Assembly (NCBI GenBank): GCA_024696725.1
Contig: JAILGO010000058.1
Span: 1-13,653, forward strand
Source of the DNA: Eubacterium sp.
GTDB lineage: Bacteria; Bacillota; Clostridia; Oscillospirales; Acutalibacteraceae
Direction of reading: 5' to 3'
DNA: 13,653 nt
In this document: positions 1 through 6,972 of the stretch, one piece after another
Numbering within the stretch: the stretch's first letter is position 1
Layout of the letters: each line of letters starts with the position of its first letter
Notes under the pieces: model-generated
Databases searched by the model: none
What the model saw: the letters and a program-made list of their open reading frames with translations, nothing else
What the model was told of the DNA's origin: nothing
Position numbers and translations under genes: made by a program

Positions 1-225
1 GCAGAAAGATACTCTTCTTCCGACGATAACGTACTCGGTAAGACTGAGCACCGCTGTTGGAACGCCTACACAAGGTGCGAGGGTTTCATATATGAAAAGG
101 CCCCCGAAGACGTTGCCGGCGAGTTAATACAAAAAAAGAAAAAAGACCTTCTTAAAAAGACTCATAATTGTCTTGTGCCATTCGATATGCTCGCAGAAGA
201 CCTTCGAAAAACTGACGACGATTAA
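1..225 (+). CDS. C-terminal fragment of a RyR-domain-like protein (partial)
   Basis: The reading frame is open from the first base and ends at TAA 223-225, giving the last 74 residues of a protein whose start lies outside the window. I see two motifs that fit the bacterial RyR (ryanodine-receptor repeat) domain: H17-x2-W20-x6-E27-G28-F29-x-Y31, and the stretch KKTHNCLVPFDML at residues 52-64, which resembles the K-T-H-x-x-LVP-[YFW]-x-x-L signature. The stretch between them, lysine rich and longer than in typical RyR units, is unusual. RyR domains occur in bacteria in proteins of mostly unknown role, often as C-terminal modules, so the rest of the gene could hold another domain. The RyR match is from memory and the domain looks divergent. 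It is followed at once by a strong terminator, so this is the last gene of its transcript. Confidence 0.5.
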   Translation, partial: AERYSSSDDNVLGKTEHRCWNAYTRCEGFIYEKAPEDVAGELIQKKKKDLLKKTHNCLVPFDMLAEDLRKTDDD

Positions 226-228
226 ATT

Positions 229-260
229 AAAGCACTGTCCCGGTGAGACAGTGCTTTTTT
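229..260 (+). terminator. Intrinsic terminator after the RyR-like gene
   Basis: A perfect 11-bp stem (AAAGCACTGTC at 229-239 with GACAGTGCTTT at 247-257) encloses a 7-base loop and runs into six T residues at 255-260. It lies four bases after the plus-strand stop codon and just before the stop codon of the convergent carboxypeptidase gene. On the minus strand the run after the stem is only a weak T/A mix, so it should work mainly on the plus strand. Confidence 0.9.
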
Positions 261-261
261 A

Positions 262-1773
262 TTACAGGCTATATATTTCCGTATACTTTTCGGTCAGGTA
301 ATCGACATAGTAATCGGCGTTGAGTCCCGTACCGAGAACGCGGGACAGAAGCTGCTGCGGAGTGTAGAGTCCGCCGTGCTTCCATATATTTTCCCTGTTC
401 CATTCGTTTATCGGCTCAAGGTTGCCCGACGCCACGCATTTTTCAACGTCGACGGTTTCTCTCATCTTCGAGAGGAACTGCGCGCCGTAGGCGTTGCCGA
501 GCGCATAAGACGGGAAGTAACCGATTAAACCGCCCGCCCAGTGGCTGTCCTGAAGAACGCCGTGCTTATCGTCCGGAACGTCGACTCCGAGGTATTCCTT
601 ATAAAGCCTGTTCCATTCCTGCGGTAAATCCTTAACGGCGAGCTCTCCGGCTAACACGCGTTTTTCAAGCTCGTAACGAATCATAACGTGAAGCGAATAG
701 GTAAGCTCGTCGGCTTCCGTTCTGATAAGCGACGGCTGAGCCTTATTTACGGCAATATAAAGCTCCTCGGCGGTTTTTCCCTTAAGCTGAGCGGGGAACA
801 GCTCAACGAGCTTCGGGAAAATCAGAGCGCAGAACTCTCTGCTTCTTCCGATAATGTTCTCATAAAACCTGCTCTGACTTTCGTGAATACTCATATATCT
901 TCCGCAGTCGAGCTCGGTGAACGCCAAATCCTCGTCCGAACCGGTATCGTAGAGCGCGTGACCGCCCTCGTGGACGACGCTGTACATAGAGCAGACGAAA
1001 TCGTCCCTGAAATAATGGGTCGTAATTCTCTCGTCAAGGTGAGAGCCGAGGCTTGTAGTGAACGGGTGCTCGGTTGTTGAAAGGCCGACTCTTTCAAGGT
1101 CGAGACCGATAAGCTTCATAAGATAGTACGAAAGCTCCTCCTGCTTATCCTCGGGGAAGTCGCCGAAGCGTATACCGTCGTCTACCTGAGGCTTTTCGGA
1201 TATTCTTTTAAGAAGCGGAACGATACTGCTTCTCAGCTTGCCGAAAAACTCGTCAAGTATCTCCGTCGTCAAGCCCTCCTCATAGTCGCCGAGACAATGA
1301 TTGTACGGGTCTTTGCCGGGCTCAATATAAAGCGCGAAGCGCTTAGCGGTTTCAAATATTCTTTCAAGGTACGGACGGAAAAGCGCGAAGTCCGATTTTT
1401 CCTTAGCGTTATGCCACACGTCGTCCGCTTTAACAAGCAGCTCCTGATACTCAACGTATTCCGACATCGGTATTTTTTTCATATCGCGGATATCCTTAAG
1501 CAGCAGGTAAACCATACGCCGCTCCTTTTCGCTTAGCTTCTCCCTGTTCGCGTCGAGGTATTCGAGCAGCTTCTCCGTTTCCTCAGACGTTGAGAGGATA
1601 TACACCTCCTCGGTCAGCACGGACATACTCTGCGCGCGGTTATCCGCCGTTTTTTTCGGCGCCGTGGTTACGCCGTCGTACTGCATAAGCCCGAGCGCGT
1701 GGTCGTAGGCGGCGAGTTTTTTCTGAAGCGACATAAGCGCTTCCCTTGCCTTTGTTAAATCTGTGTAGCTCAT
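262..1773 (-). CDS. M32 family metallocarboxypeptidase (carboxypeptidase Taq type)
   Basis: Zinc-dependent carboxypeptidase that removes C-terminal residues from peptides, probably in the cytoplasm since no signal peptide is seen. The 503-residue length is normal for M32. Visible family motifs, in order, are HPF(T) near residue 236, DxRITT near 247, the zinc-binding HEGGH at 268-272, HESQSR at 297-302 (the third zinc ligand is the Glu of this motif), GVLQDSHW, and GYFPSYALGN further on. I chose the start at 1771-1773 (MSYTDLTK) because GGAG lies 6 bases upstream, whereas a longer frame from 1812 has no ribosome binding site and would begin inside the promoter. The gene stands alone, transcribed from a promoter at 1803-1831 and divergent from the TPR gene. 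Bacterial M32 enzymes are usually taken to serve peptide turnover. Confidence 0.95.
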   Translation of the reverse strand: MSYTDLTKAREALMSLQKKLAAYDHALGLMQYDGVTTAPKKTADNRAQSMSVLTEEVYILSTSEETEKLLEYLDANREKLSEKERRMVYLLLKDIRDMKKIPMSEYVEYQELLVKADDVWHNAKEKSDFALFRPYLERIFETAKRFALYIEPGKDPYNHCLGDYEEGLTTEILDEFFGKLRSSIVPLLKRISEKPQVDDGIRFGDFPEDKQEELSYYLMKLIGLDLERVGLSTTEHPFTTSLGSHLDERITTHYFRDDFVCSMYSVVHEGGHALYDTGSDEDLAFTELDCGRYMSIHESQSRFYENIIGRSREFCALIFPKLVELFPAQLKGKTAEELYIAVNKAQPSLIRTEADELTYSLHVMIRYELEKRVLAGELAVKDLPQEWNRLYKEYLGVDVPDDKHGVLQDSHWAGGLIGYFPSYALGNAYGAQFLSKMRETVDVEKCVASGNLEPINEWNRENIWKHGGLYTPQQLLSRVLGTGLNADYYVDYLTEKYTEIYSL

Positions 1774-1802
1774 TGTAATCTCCTTTTGAATAATATATAC
1801 AT

Positions 1803-1831
1803 ATAATAACATATTATTAAGCGATTATCAA
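1803..1831 (-). promoter_or_regulatory. Sigma-A type promoter for the carboxypeptidase gene
   Basis: Read on the minus strand, TTGATA (1826-1831) and TATTAT (1803-1808) are separated by 17 bases. The predicted start of transcription is about 25 bases before the start codon. It is back to back with the promoter of the TPR gene. The area is AT rich, so alternative -10 boxes exist. Confidence 0.6.
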
Positions 1832-1838
1832 TTTTTGG

Positions 1839-1867
1839 TTGAGTTATTTTATAAAATCATATATAAT
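1839..1867 (+). promoter_or_regulatory. Sigma-A type promoter for the TPR-DUF4037-nrdG transcript
   Basis: TTGAGT at 1839-1844 and TATAAT at 1862-1867 are 17 bases apart, placing the transcript start about 22 bases before the TPR start codon. It is the only good promoter seen upstream of the three tightly packed genes that follow. Confidence 0.65.
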
Positions 1868-1895
1868 TGTAATAACAAATTTTCGAGGTTGGATT

Positions 1896-2738
1896 ATGAG
1901 CGATAACAAAGGATATATCGGTCCTGAGGATTACGCGGAGCCGAGGTGTCTCCTGTGCGACGAGCCGTACGGAGTAACGCCCGAGGTTAAGTCCGTTCCG
2001 CAGGACAGAATCATAAGAAAAATGGACGAGTATATGAGCCGCAGGGATTACAGCGGCGCCGAAAGGCACCTTTTCTACTGGCTTGAAGAAGCGAAGCTCG
2101 GTCACGACAAGCGAGGCGAACTTATGCTCAGAAACGAGCTCGTCGGTCATTTCCGCAAAACGGGTAACAGAGACGGCGCCTTTGAAAACGGCGAGGCGGC
2201 GCTCGGGCTTATCGGAGAGCTCGATTTCGGCGACACCGTAAGCGCAGGCACTACCTATATAAACGTTGCGACGGCTTACAACGCCTTCGGCGAAAACGAG
2301 CGGGCGATTCCGCTTTTTGAAAAGGCAAGAGCAATTTACGAAAAGAGCGAAAAGACCGCGCCGTCGCTTCTCGGCGGGCTTTATAACAATATGGCTCTTA
2401 CCTGCGTCGCGCTTAATGAATACGACAAGGCGTTCGGGCTTTACGGCAGAGCGCTTGAGGTTATGAAAGGGGTTAACGGCGGCGAGCTCGAGCAGGCTAT
2501 AACCTATCTTAATATGGCAGACGCTTACGAGGCGCAGCTCGGCGCGGAGAGCGCAGAAGACAAAATCGGCGAGCTGCTCGACAAGGCGTACGACTTACTT
2601 AAAAACACAGCGGCTCCGCATGACGGCTATTACGCCTTCGTGTGTGAAAAATGCGCGCCGTCATTTTCCTATTACGGATATTTTCTCGCGGCGGCGGAAT
2701 TAAAGAAAATCGCGGAGGAAATCTATGAAAGGGCTTGA
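1896..2738 (+). CDS. Tetratricopeptide repeat (TPR) protein
   Basis: A 280-residue soluble protein. From about residue 35 to 235 it is built of helical repeats of TPR type; clear units include YINVATAYNAFGENERAIPL (121-140) and LYNNMALTCVALNEYDKAFG (162-181), with the expected small, aromatic and Ala/Asp-Lys-Ala positions. TPR arrays bind partner proteins, so a scaffold or adaptor role is likely. Two CxxC pairs (C18/C21 and C250/C253) flank the repeats and could hold a metal. The start ATG at 1896 is preceded by GAGG with 7-base spacing; a longer frame from 1839 begins within the promoter and is unlikely. The 3' end overlaps the DUF4037 gene by 14 bases, which implies translational coupling and suggests that the neighbour's product is the partner. 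The exact function is unknown. Confidence 0.85.
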   Translation: MSDNKGYIGPEDYAEPRCLLCDEPYGVTPEVKSVPQDRIIRKMDEYMSRRDYSGAERHLFYWLEEAKLGHDKRGELMLRNELVGHFRKTGNRDGAFENGEAALGLIGELDFGDTVSAGTTYINVATAYNAFGENERAIPLFEKARAIYEKSEKTAPSLLGGLYNNMALTCVALNEYDKAFGLYGRALEVMKGVNGGELEQAITYLNMADAYEAQLGAESAEDKIGELLDKAYDLLKNTAAPHDGYYAFVCEKCAPSFSYYGYFLAAAELKKIAEEIYERA

Positions 2739-3666
2739 GCTTTCAAAGGCATATTTTAACGAATACGGTCTCCCCTTGCTTGAATGGGAATTCCCCGGGC
2801 TTATGCCGTATCTCTGCGCAGGGCTTTTCGGAAGCGGAAGCGAGTGCTTCGGCTTCGACGACGAGGTTTCAACCGACCACGATTTCGAGCCCGGCTTCTG
2901 TATATTTCTTCCCGACGAGGAAACGCTCGACAGACGCAGCGCGTTTCTTCTCGAAAGAGCGTACGCGAAGCTTCCGAAGGAGTTCAACGGCTTTAAGCGC
3001 GCAATGCTTTCGCCCGTCGGAGGAGCGCGTCACGGAGTTCTGAGAACGGCGGATTTTTTTACGGAAAAGCTCGGCTCGCCCAACGGACTTCTTACGGCTG
3101 AGCAGTGGCTGACAGTTCCCGAGCAGGCACTCGCGGAGGCGGTTAACGGAGAAATCTTCTTCGATAACTACGGCGAGGTCAGCGAAATCCGAAAAAGACT
3201 TGAATACTATCCCGAGAGCATAAGGCGTAAAAAGCTTGCGGGCAATCTTCTCTTAATGGCTCAGTCGGGACAGTACAATTACAGACGCTGTCTTTCTCAC
3301 GGCGAGGAGGCGGCGGCTCAGCTTGCGGTCTTTGAATTCGTAAACAGCGCGGCTTCGGCTATATTCTTATTAAATAAAGAATATAAACCTTATTATAAGT
3401 GGAGCTTCAGGGCGCTTCGCGCGCTGCCCAAGCTTTCGTTAGAAGCCGAGATTATGGAGTATCTTATTACTACGCCGAACGGCGAAGCTACCGCCGAGGA
3501 AAAGTATTACGCGATTGAGGGTATAGCCGCCGACGTTATAGACGCTCTTTCGGAGCAGGGACTTACAAAGGCAATCTGCGGCGACCTCGAAAAGCACGCT
3601 TACTCGGTAAACGACAGTATCGGCGACGCCGAAATCCGCAATCTTCACATTCTTGCGGCGGTATAA
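2725..3666 (+). CDS. DUF4037 protein, nucleotidyltransferase fold
   Basis: A 313-residue protein that I place in the DUF4037 family. Near the N-terminus G38-S39, eleven residues, then D51-H52-D53 match the polymerase-beta-type nucleotidyltransferase pattern (hG[GS]-x9-13-Dh[DE]), in which the two acidic residues bind metal. The remainder, from about residue 150, appears helical, with a characteristic YKPYYKWSFRAL stretch (220-231). The substrate is unknown; family relatives transfer nucleotides to small molecules such as aminoglycosides, or to RNA or proteins, and no choice can be made here. ATG 2725 has GGAGG 6 bases upstream, located inside the end of the TPR gene, so the two are coupled. 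nrdG begins 10 bases after the stop. Family assignment is fairly firm; enzymatic activity is inferred. Confidence 0.8.
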   Translation: MKGLELSKAYFNEYGLPLLEWEFPGLMPYLCAGLFGSGSECFGFDDEVSTDHDFEPGFCIFLPDEETLDRRSAFLLERAYAKLPKEFNGFKRAMLSPVGGARHGVLRTADFFTEKLGSPNGLLTAEQWLTVPEQALAEAVNGEIFFDNYGEVSEIRKRLEYYPESIRRKKLAGNLLLMAQSGQYNYRRCLSHGEEAAAQLAVFEFVNSAASAIFLLNKEYKPYYKWSFRALRALPKLSLEAEIMEYLITTPNGEATAEEKYYAIEGIAADVIDALSEQGLTKAICGDLEKHAYSVNDSIGDAEIRNLHILAAV

Positions 3667-3676
3667 AGGAGAAAAA

Positions 3677-4372
3677 ATGAAATTACACGGTATACAGAAA
3701 ATGACGCTGCTCGATTTTCCGGGCGTAGTGTCCTGTACTGTTTTTTTAGGCGGTTGCGATTTCCGCTGTCCGTTTTGTCACAACTTCGAGCTTGTCGACG
3801 GAACGGCTAAGCCGGTTATGACCGACGACGATTTAATCGAATTCCTTAAGGGAAGAAAGGCTCTCCTCGACGGAGTTGCGATTACGGGCGGCGAACCCTG
3901 TATGCACGGGGAGGATTTAATCGCTCTTATTAAGCGAATCCGCGAAACCGGCTATAAGGTAAAGCTCGACACCAACGGCTATCACCCGGAGCTTTTAGAG
4001 GAGATTCTTTGCGGCGGTCTCGTCGATTATATCGCAATGGATATAAAAAACAGCGAGGAGAAGTACGCGGTAACCTGCGGACTCGACGAGATAGATACGG
4101 ATAAAATAAAAAAGAGTATTTCTCTTTTAATGAGCGGCGATACTCCCTACGAATTCCGCACCACCGTCATTAACGAATTTCATGAGGCGGAGGATTTCGA
4201 TAAAATCGGCGAAATGATTACGGGCGCAGAGAGGTATTTCCTTCAGCGCTTCACCGACAGAGACACCGTACCCTTCGGAAATCTTACCGCGCCGAGCTTC
4301 GACGACATGAGAAAATACGCCGAAATATCACGCAAATACGTTAAAAATACTGAATTACGCGGAGTTGAGTAA
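3677..4372 (+). CDS. nrdG: Anaerobic ribonucleoside-triphosphate reductase activating enzyme (radical SAM)
   Basis: Radical SAM enzyme that uses a [4Fe-4S] cluster and S-adenosylmethionine to place the glycyl radical on NrdD. The cluster motif CxxxCxxC is present as C27-DFR-C31-PF-C34, followed by the GGEP motif (71-74) and LDTNG (97-101). At 231 residues with the opening MKLHGIQKMTLLDFPG it matches the longer NrdG type (TIGR02495-like) rather than the short E. coli type of about 154 residues. The start at 3677 has AAAGGAG with 5-base spacing; an upstream in-frame start at 3653 would lie inside the DUF4037 gene. It is 10 bases downstream of DUF4037 and probably on the same transcript. nrdD follows 125 bases later with its own promoter, so enzyme and activase levels could be set separately. 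Confidence 0.92.
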   Translation: MKLHGIQKMTLLDFPGVVSCTVFLGGCDFRCPFCHNFELVDGTAKPVMTDDDLIEFLKGRKALLDGVAITGGEPCMHGEDLIALIKRIRETGYKVKLDTNGYHPELLEEILCGGLVDYIAMDIKNSEEKYAVTCGLDEIDTDKIKKSISLLMSGDTPYEFRTTVINEFHEAEDFDKIGEMITGAERYFLQRFTDRDTVPFGNLTAPSFDDMRKYAEISRKYVKNTELRGVE

Positions 4373-4424
4373 ATCACAACATATAGTATACAAAAATTTT
4401 TTATCGCAAAAATAACCGAATATA

Positions 4425-4453
4425 TTGACAAAACTACCTCTTATTGATATAAT
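4425..4453 (+). promoter_or_regulatory. Consensus sigma-A promoter for nrdD
   Basis: TTGACA (4425-4430), a 17-base spacer and TATAAT (4448-4453) form an exact consensus promoter. Transcription should start near 4460, leaving a leader of about 38 bases. It lies in the 125-base gap between nrdG and nrdD. I see no clear terminator in that gap, so readthrough from nrdG may add to expression. Confidence 0.85.
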
Positions 4454-4497
4454 ACATTTTGCACGGAAAAATGACTATCAATAAGGGGAGATTTTTT

Positions 4498-6894
4498 ATG
4501 TACCAGGTAATTAAACGAGACGGCAGCGTTACCGATTTTGATATAAGCAAAATCAGCGCCGCTATCGCAAAAGCCTTCGAGGCTCAGGGCAGACAGTCCC
4601 ATCCGAGCGTAATAGATTTAATCGCGCTCCACGTTACCGCGGATTTTGAAAGCAAAATCAAGGACGGTAAGGTATCGGTTGAAGCCATCCAGGACAGCGT
4701 TGAAAAGGTGCTTTCCGAATCAGGCTACGCAGACGTTGCAAAGGCATATATTCTCTACCGCAGACAGAGAGAAAAGGTCCGCAACATCAACTCAACACTT
4801 TTAAACTACAAGGACATCGTAGACAACTATCTTAAAATCAACGACTGGAGAGTTAAGGAAAACGCAACCGTTACGTATTCGGTAGGCGGACTTATCCTTT
4901 CAAACTCCGGCGCTATCACGGCTAACTACTGGCTCAGCGAGGTTTACGACGACGAGGTTGCCAACGCTCACCGCAACGCCGAAATTCACATTCACGACCT
5001 TTCAATGCTTACCGGCTACTGCGCAGGCTGGAGCCTTAAGCAGCTTATTCAGGAGGGTCTCGGCGGCGTAACGGGCAAAATCACCTCCTCTCCCGCTAAC
5101 CACCTCTCAACTCTATGCAATCAGATGGTTAACTTCCTCGGCATTATGCAGAACGAGTGGGCAGGCGCTCAGGCTTTCTCCTCATTTGACACATATCTTG
5201 CTCCGTTCGTTAAGGTTGACAATCTTTCGCAGAAAGAGGTTAAGCAGTGCATTCAGTCCTTCGTTTACGGCGTTAACACGCCGAGCCGCTGGGGAACGCA
5301 GGCACCGTTTTCAAACATCACTCTTGACTGGGTAGTTCCCAACGACCTTAAGAACCTTCCCGCAATTATCGGCGGAAAAGAGATGGACTTCACCTACGGC
5401 GACTGCCAGAAGGAAATGGATATGGTCAACAAGGCCTTCATTGAAATTATGATTGAGGGCGACGCTAACGGACGCGGCTTCCAGTATCCTATCCCGACTT
5501 ATTCCATCACCCGTAACTTCGACTGGAGCGAAACCGAGAACAATAAGCTCTTATTCGAAATGACCGCGAAGTACGGAACCCCCTATTTCTCAAACTATAT
5601 CAACTCCGATATGGAGCCGAGCGACGTGCGCTCAATGTGCTGCAGACTTCGTCTTGACCTTCGCGAGCTCCGTAAAAAGTCAGGCGGCTTCTTCGGCTCG
5701 GGCGAATCAACGGGCTCAATCGGCGTTGTTACGATTAACCTTCCGAGAATCGCTTATCTCGCTTCCGACGAGGCTGACTTCTATGCGCGTCTTGACCACC
5801 TTATGGACATTTCGGCACGTAGCCTTAAGGTTAAGAGAACGGTTATTACGACTCTTCTCGACCAGGGACTTTATCCTTATACGAAGAGATATCTCGGCAC
5901 CTTTGCAAACCACTTCTCAACTATCGGTCTTATCGGTATGAACGAGGTCGGCTTAAACGCAAAGTGGCTCAGAGCCGACTTAACTGACGAAAAAGTACAG
6001 CGCTTCGCGAGAGACGTGCTCAACCACATGCGCGAAAGACTTTCCGACTATCAGGAGAAGTACGGCGACCTCTACAATCTTGAGGCAACTCCCGCAGAGT
6101 CGACGACCTACCGTTTTGCAAAACACGACAAGGAAGCCTTCCCCGATATTATCACGGCGAATATGAACGGCGACCCGTACTACACGAACTCGTCGCACCT
6201 TCCCGTAGGTTACACGGAGGATATCTTCTCAGCGCTTGATATTCAGGACGATTTACAGACTCTCTACACCTCGGGTACCGTTTTCCACGCTTTCCTCGGC
6301 GAAAAGCTTCCCGACTGGAAGGCTGCGGCAAATCTTGTACGCAAGATTGCGGAAAACTACAAGCTTCCCTATTACACCATGTCCCCGACATACTCGGTAT
6401 GTAAGGACCACGGTTACCTTACGGGCGAGCAGTACACCTGCCCGATTTGCGGAGCAAAGACGGAGGTTAACAGCCGTATCACAGGCTATTACAGACCTAT
6501 CCAGAACTGGAACGACGGTAAGGCTCAGGAATACAAGGACCGTAAGGTTTACAACATCGGTAATTCGCACTTAACTCACACGGGGCCGAACCCTGCTCCC
6601 GTTGACGAGGTTAAGGAGGCTGTTGCAGAGGCTGCGGCTCCCGTTGTAAATCCCGAGGCTCCGAAAAAAGGCGTTATCCTCTTTAAGACGGCGACCTGTC
6701 CCAACTGTAAGGCGGCTGCGGCTCTTCTCGACAAGGCGGGAATTGAGTTCGAGGCGCTCAACGCGGACGAGAACGCAGAGCTTGTAGGAAAGTTCGGAAT
6801 CAAGCAGGCTCCGACGCTTGTAGTCGTTAACGGAGACAGCTTTGAAAAATTCAGAGGCGTATCCGATATCAAGGGTTGGCTGATGAATAAATAA
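4498..6894 (+). CDS. nrdD: Class III anaerobic ribonucleoside-triphosphate reductase with C-terminal redoxin domain
   Basis: Glycyl-radical enzyme that reduces ribonucleotides to deoxyribonucleotides without oxygen. Of its 798 residues, about 3-90 form an ATP-cone (VIKRDGSVTDFDISKI), the allosteric ATP/dATP site. Residues 100-695 are the catalytic barrel, with candidate active-site cysteines C175 (GYCAGWSL) and the C381-C382 pair (RSMCCRL). A probable zinc site is C635-x2-H638 with C648-x2-C651, and the radical-bearing glycine is G663 in RITGYYRP. Residues 699-724 are an Ala/Pro/Glu-rich linker. Residues 725-798 add a thioredoxin/glutaredoxin-like domain with C734-P-N-C737 and cis-proline P772. 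NrdD proteins normally end soon after the glycyl-radical loop, so this tail is an addition; it could re-reduce the active-site disulfide. The start at 4498 has GGGGAG with 7-base spacing. A TrxB-like gene follows. Confidence 0.95.
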   Translation: MYQVIKRDGSVTDFDISKISAAIAKAFEAQGRQSHPSVIDLIALHVTADFESKIKDGKVSVEAIQDSVEKVLSESGYADVAKAYILYRRQREKVRNINSTLLNYKDIVDNYLKINDWRVKENATVTYSVGGLILSNSGAITANYWLSEVYDDEVANAHRNAEIHIHDLSMLTGYCAGWSLKQLIQEGLGGVTGKITSSPANHLSTLCNQMVNFLGIMQNEWAGAQAFSSFDTYLAPFVKVDNLSQKEVKQCIQSFVYGVNTPSRWGTQAPFSNITLDWVVPNDLKNLPAIIGGKEMDFTYGDCQKEMDMVNKAFIEIMIEGDANGRGFQYPIPTYSITRNFDWSETENNKLLFEMTAKYGTPYFSNYINSDMEPSDVRSMCCRLRLDLRELRKKSGGFFGSGESTGSIGVVTINLPRIAYLASDEADFYARLDHLMDISARSLKVKRTVITTLLDQGLYPYTKRYLGTFANHFSTIGLIGMNEVGLNAKWLRADLTDEKVQRFARDVLNHMRERLSDYQEKYGDLYNLEATPAESTTYRFAKHDKEAFPDIITANMNGDPYYTNSSHLPVGYTEDIFSALDIQDDLQTLYTSGTVFHAFLGEKLPDWKAAANLVRKIAENYKLPYYTMSPTYSVCKDHGYLTGEQYTCPICGAKTEVNSRITGYYRPIQNWNDGKAQEYKDRKVYNIGNSHLTHTGPNPAPVDEVKEAVAEAAAPVVNPEAPKKGVILFKTATCPNCKAAAALLDKAGIEFEALNADENAELVGKFGIKQAPTLVVVNGDSFEKFRGVSDIKGWLMNK

Positions 6895-6902
6895 ACGAAG
6901 GA

Positions 6903-6950
6903 GCGGACGCGGTTCCGCCCTCGATATATAGGGGAGGGCTCGCCCTCCCC
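6903..6950 (+). other. Two GC-rich hairpins in the nrdD-flavoprotein spacer
   Basis: The spacer can fold a small hairpin (GCGGA 6903-6907 with TCCGC 6914-6918) and then a very stable one (GGGGAGGG 6931-6938 with CCCTCCCC 6943-6950, loop CTCG; a further C-G pair is possible). No T run follows, so it is not a standard terminator. It may moderate readthrough, protect the nrdD message 3' end, or be a copy of an interspersed genomic repeat. Confidence 0.6.
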
Positions 6951-6972
6951 GTTGTAATAGAAAGGTAAAGCT

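Noticed and set aside
688..1080. 130-codon open frame on the plus strand inside the carboxypeptidase gene
   Set aside because: It is antisense to the conserved M32 zinc-site region, has no ribosome binding site that I can see and encodes no recognisable protein.
4376..4391. AT-rich 16-mer starting ACAACATATAG upstream of nrdD, as a possible NrdR box
   Set aside because: Only about 10 of 16 positions agree with the NrdR consensus, the symmetric half is poor, and no second box is seen about three helical turns away.
4393..4402. A-run followed by a T-run after nrdG as a possible terminator
   Set aside because: The AAAAATTTTTT stretch has no GC stem and would not form a stable intrinsic terminator.
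6236..6574. 112-codon open frame on the plus strand inside nrdD
   Set aside because: It is an out-of-frame shadow of the conserved NrdD C-terminal region with Arg/Ser/Thr-rich, low-plausibility composition.
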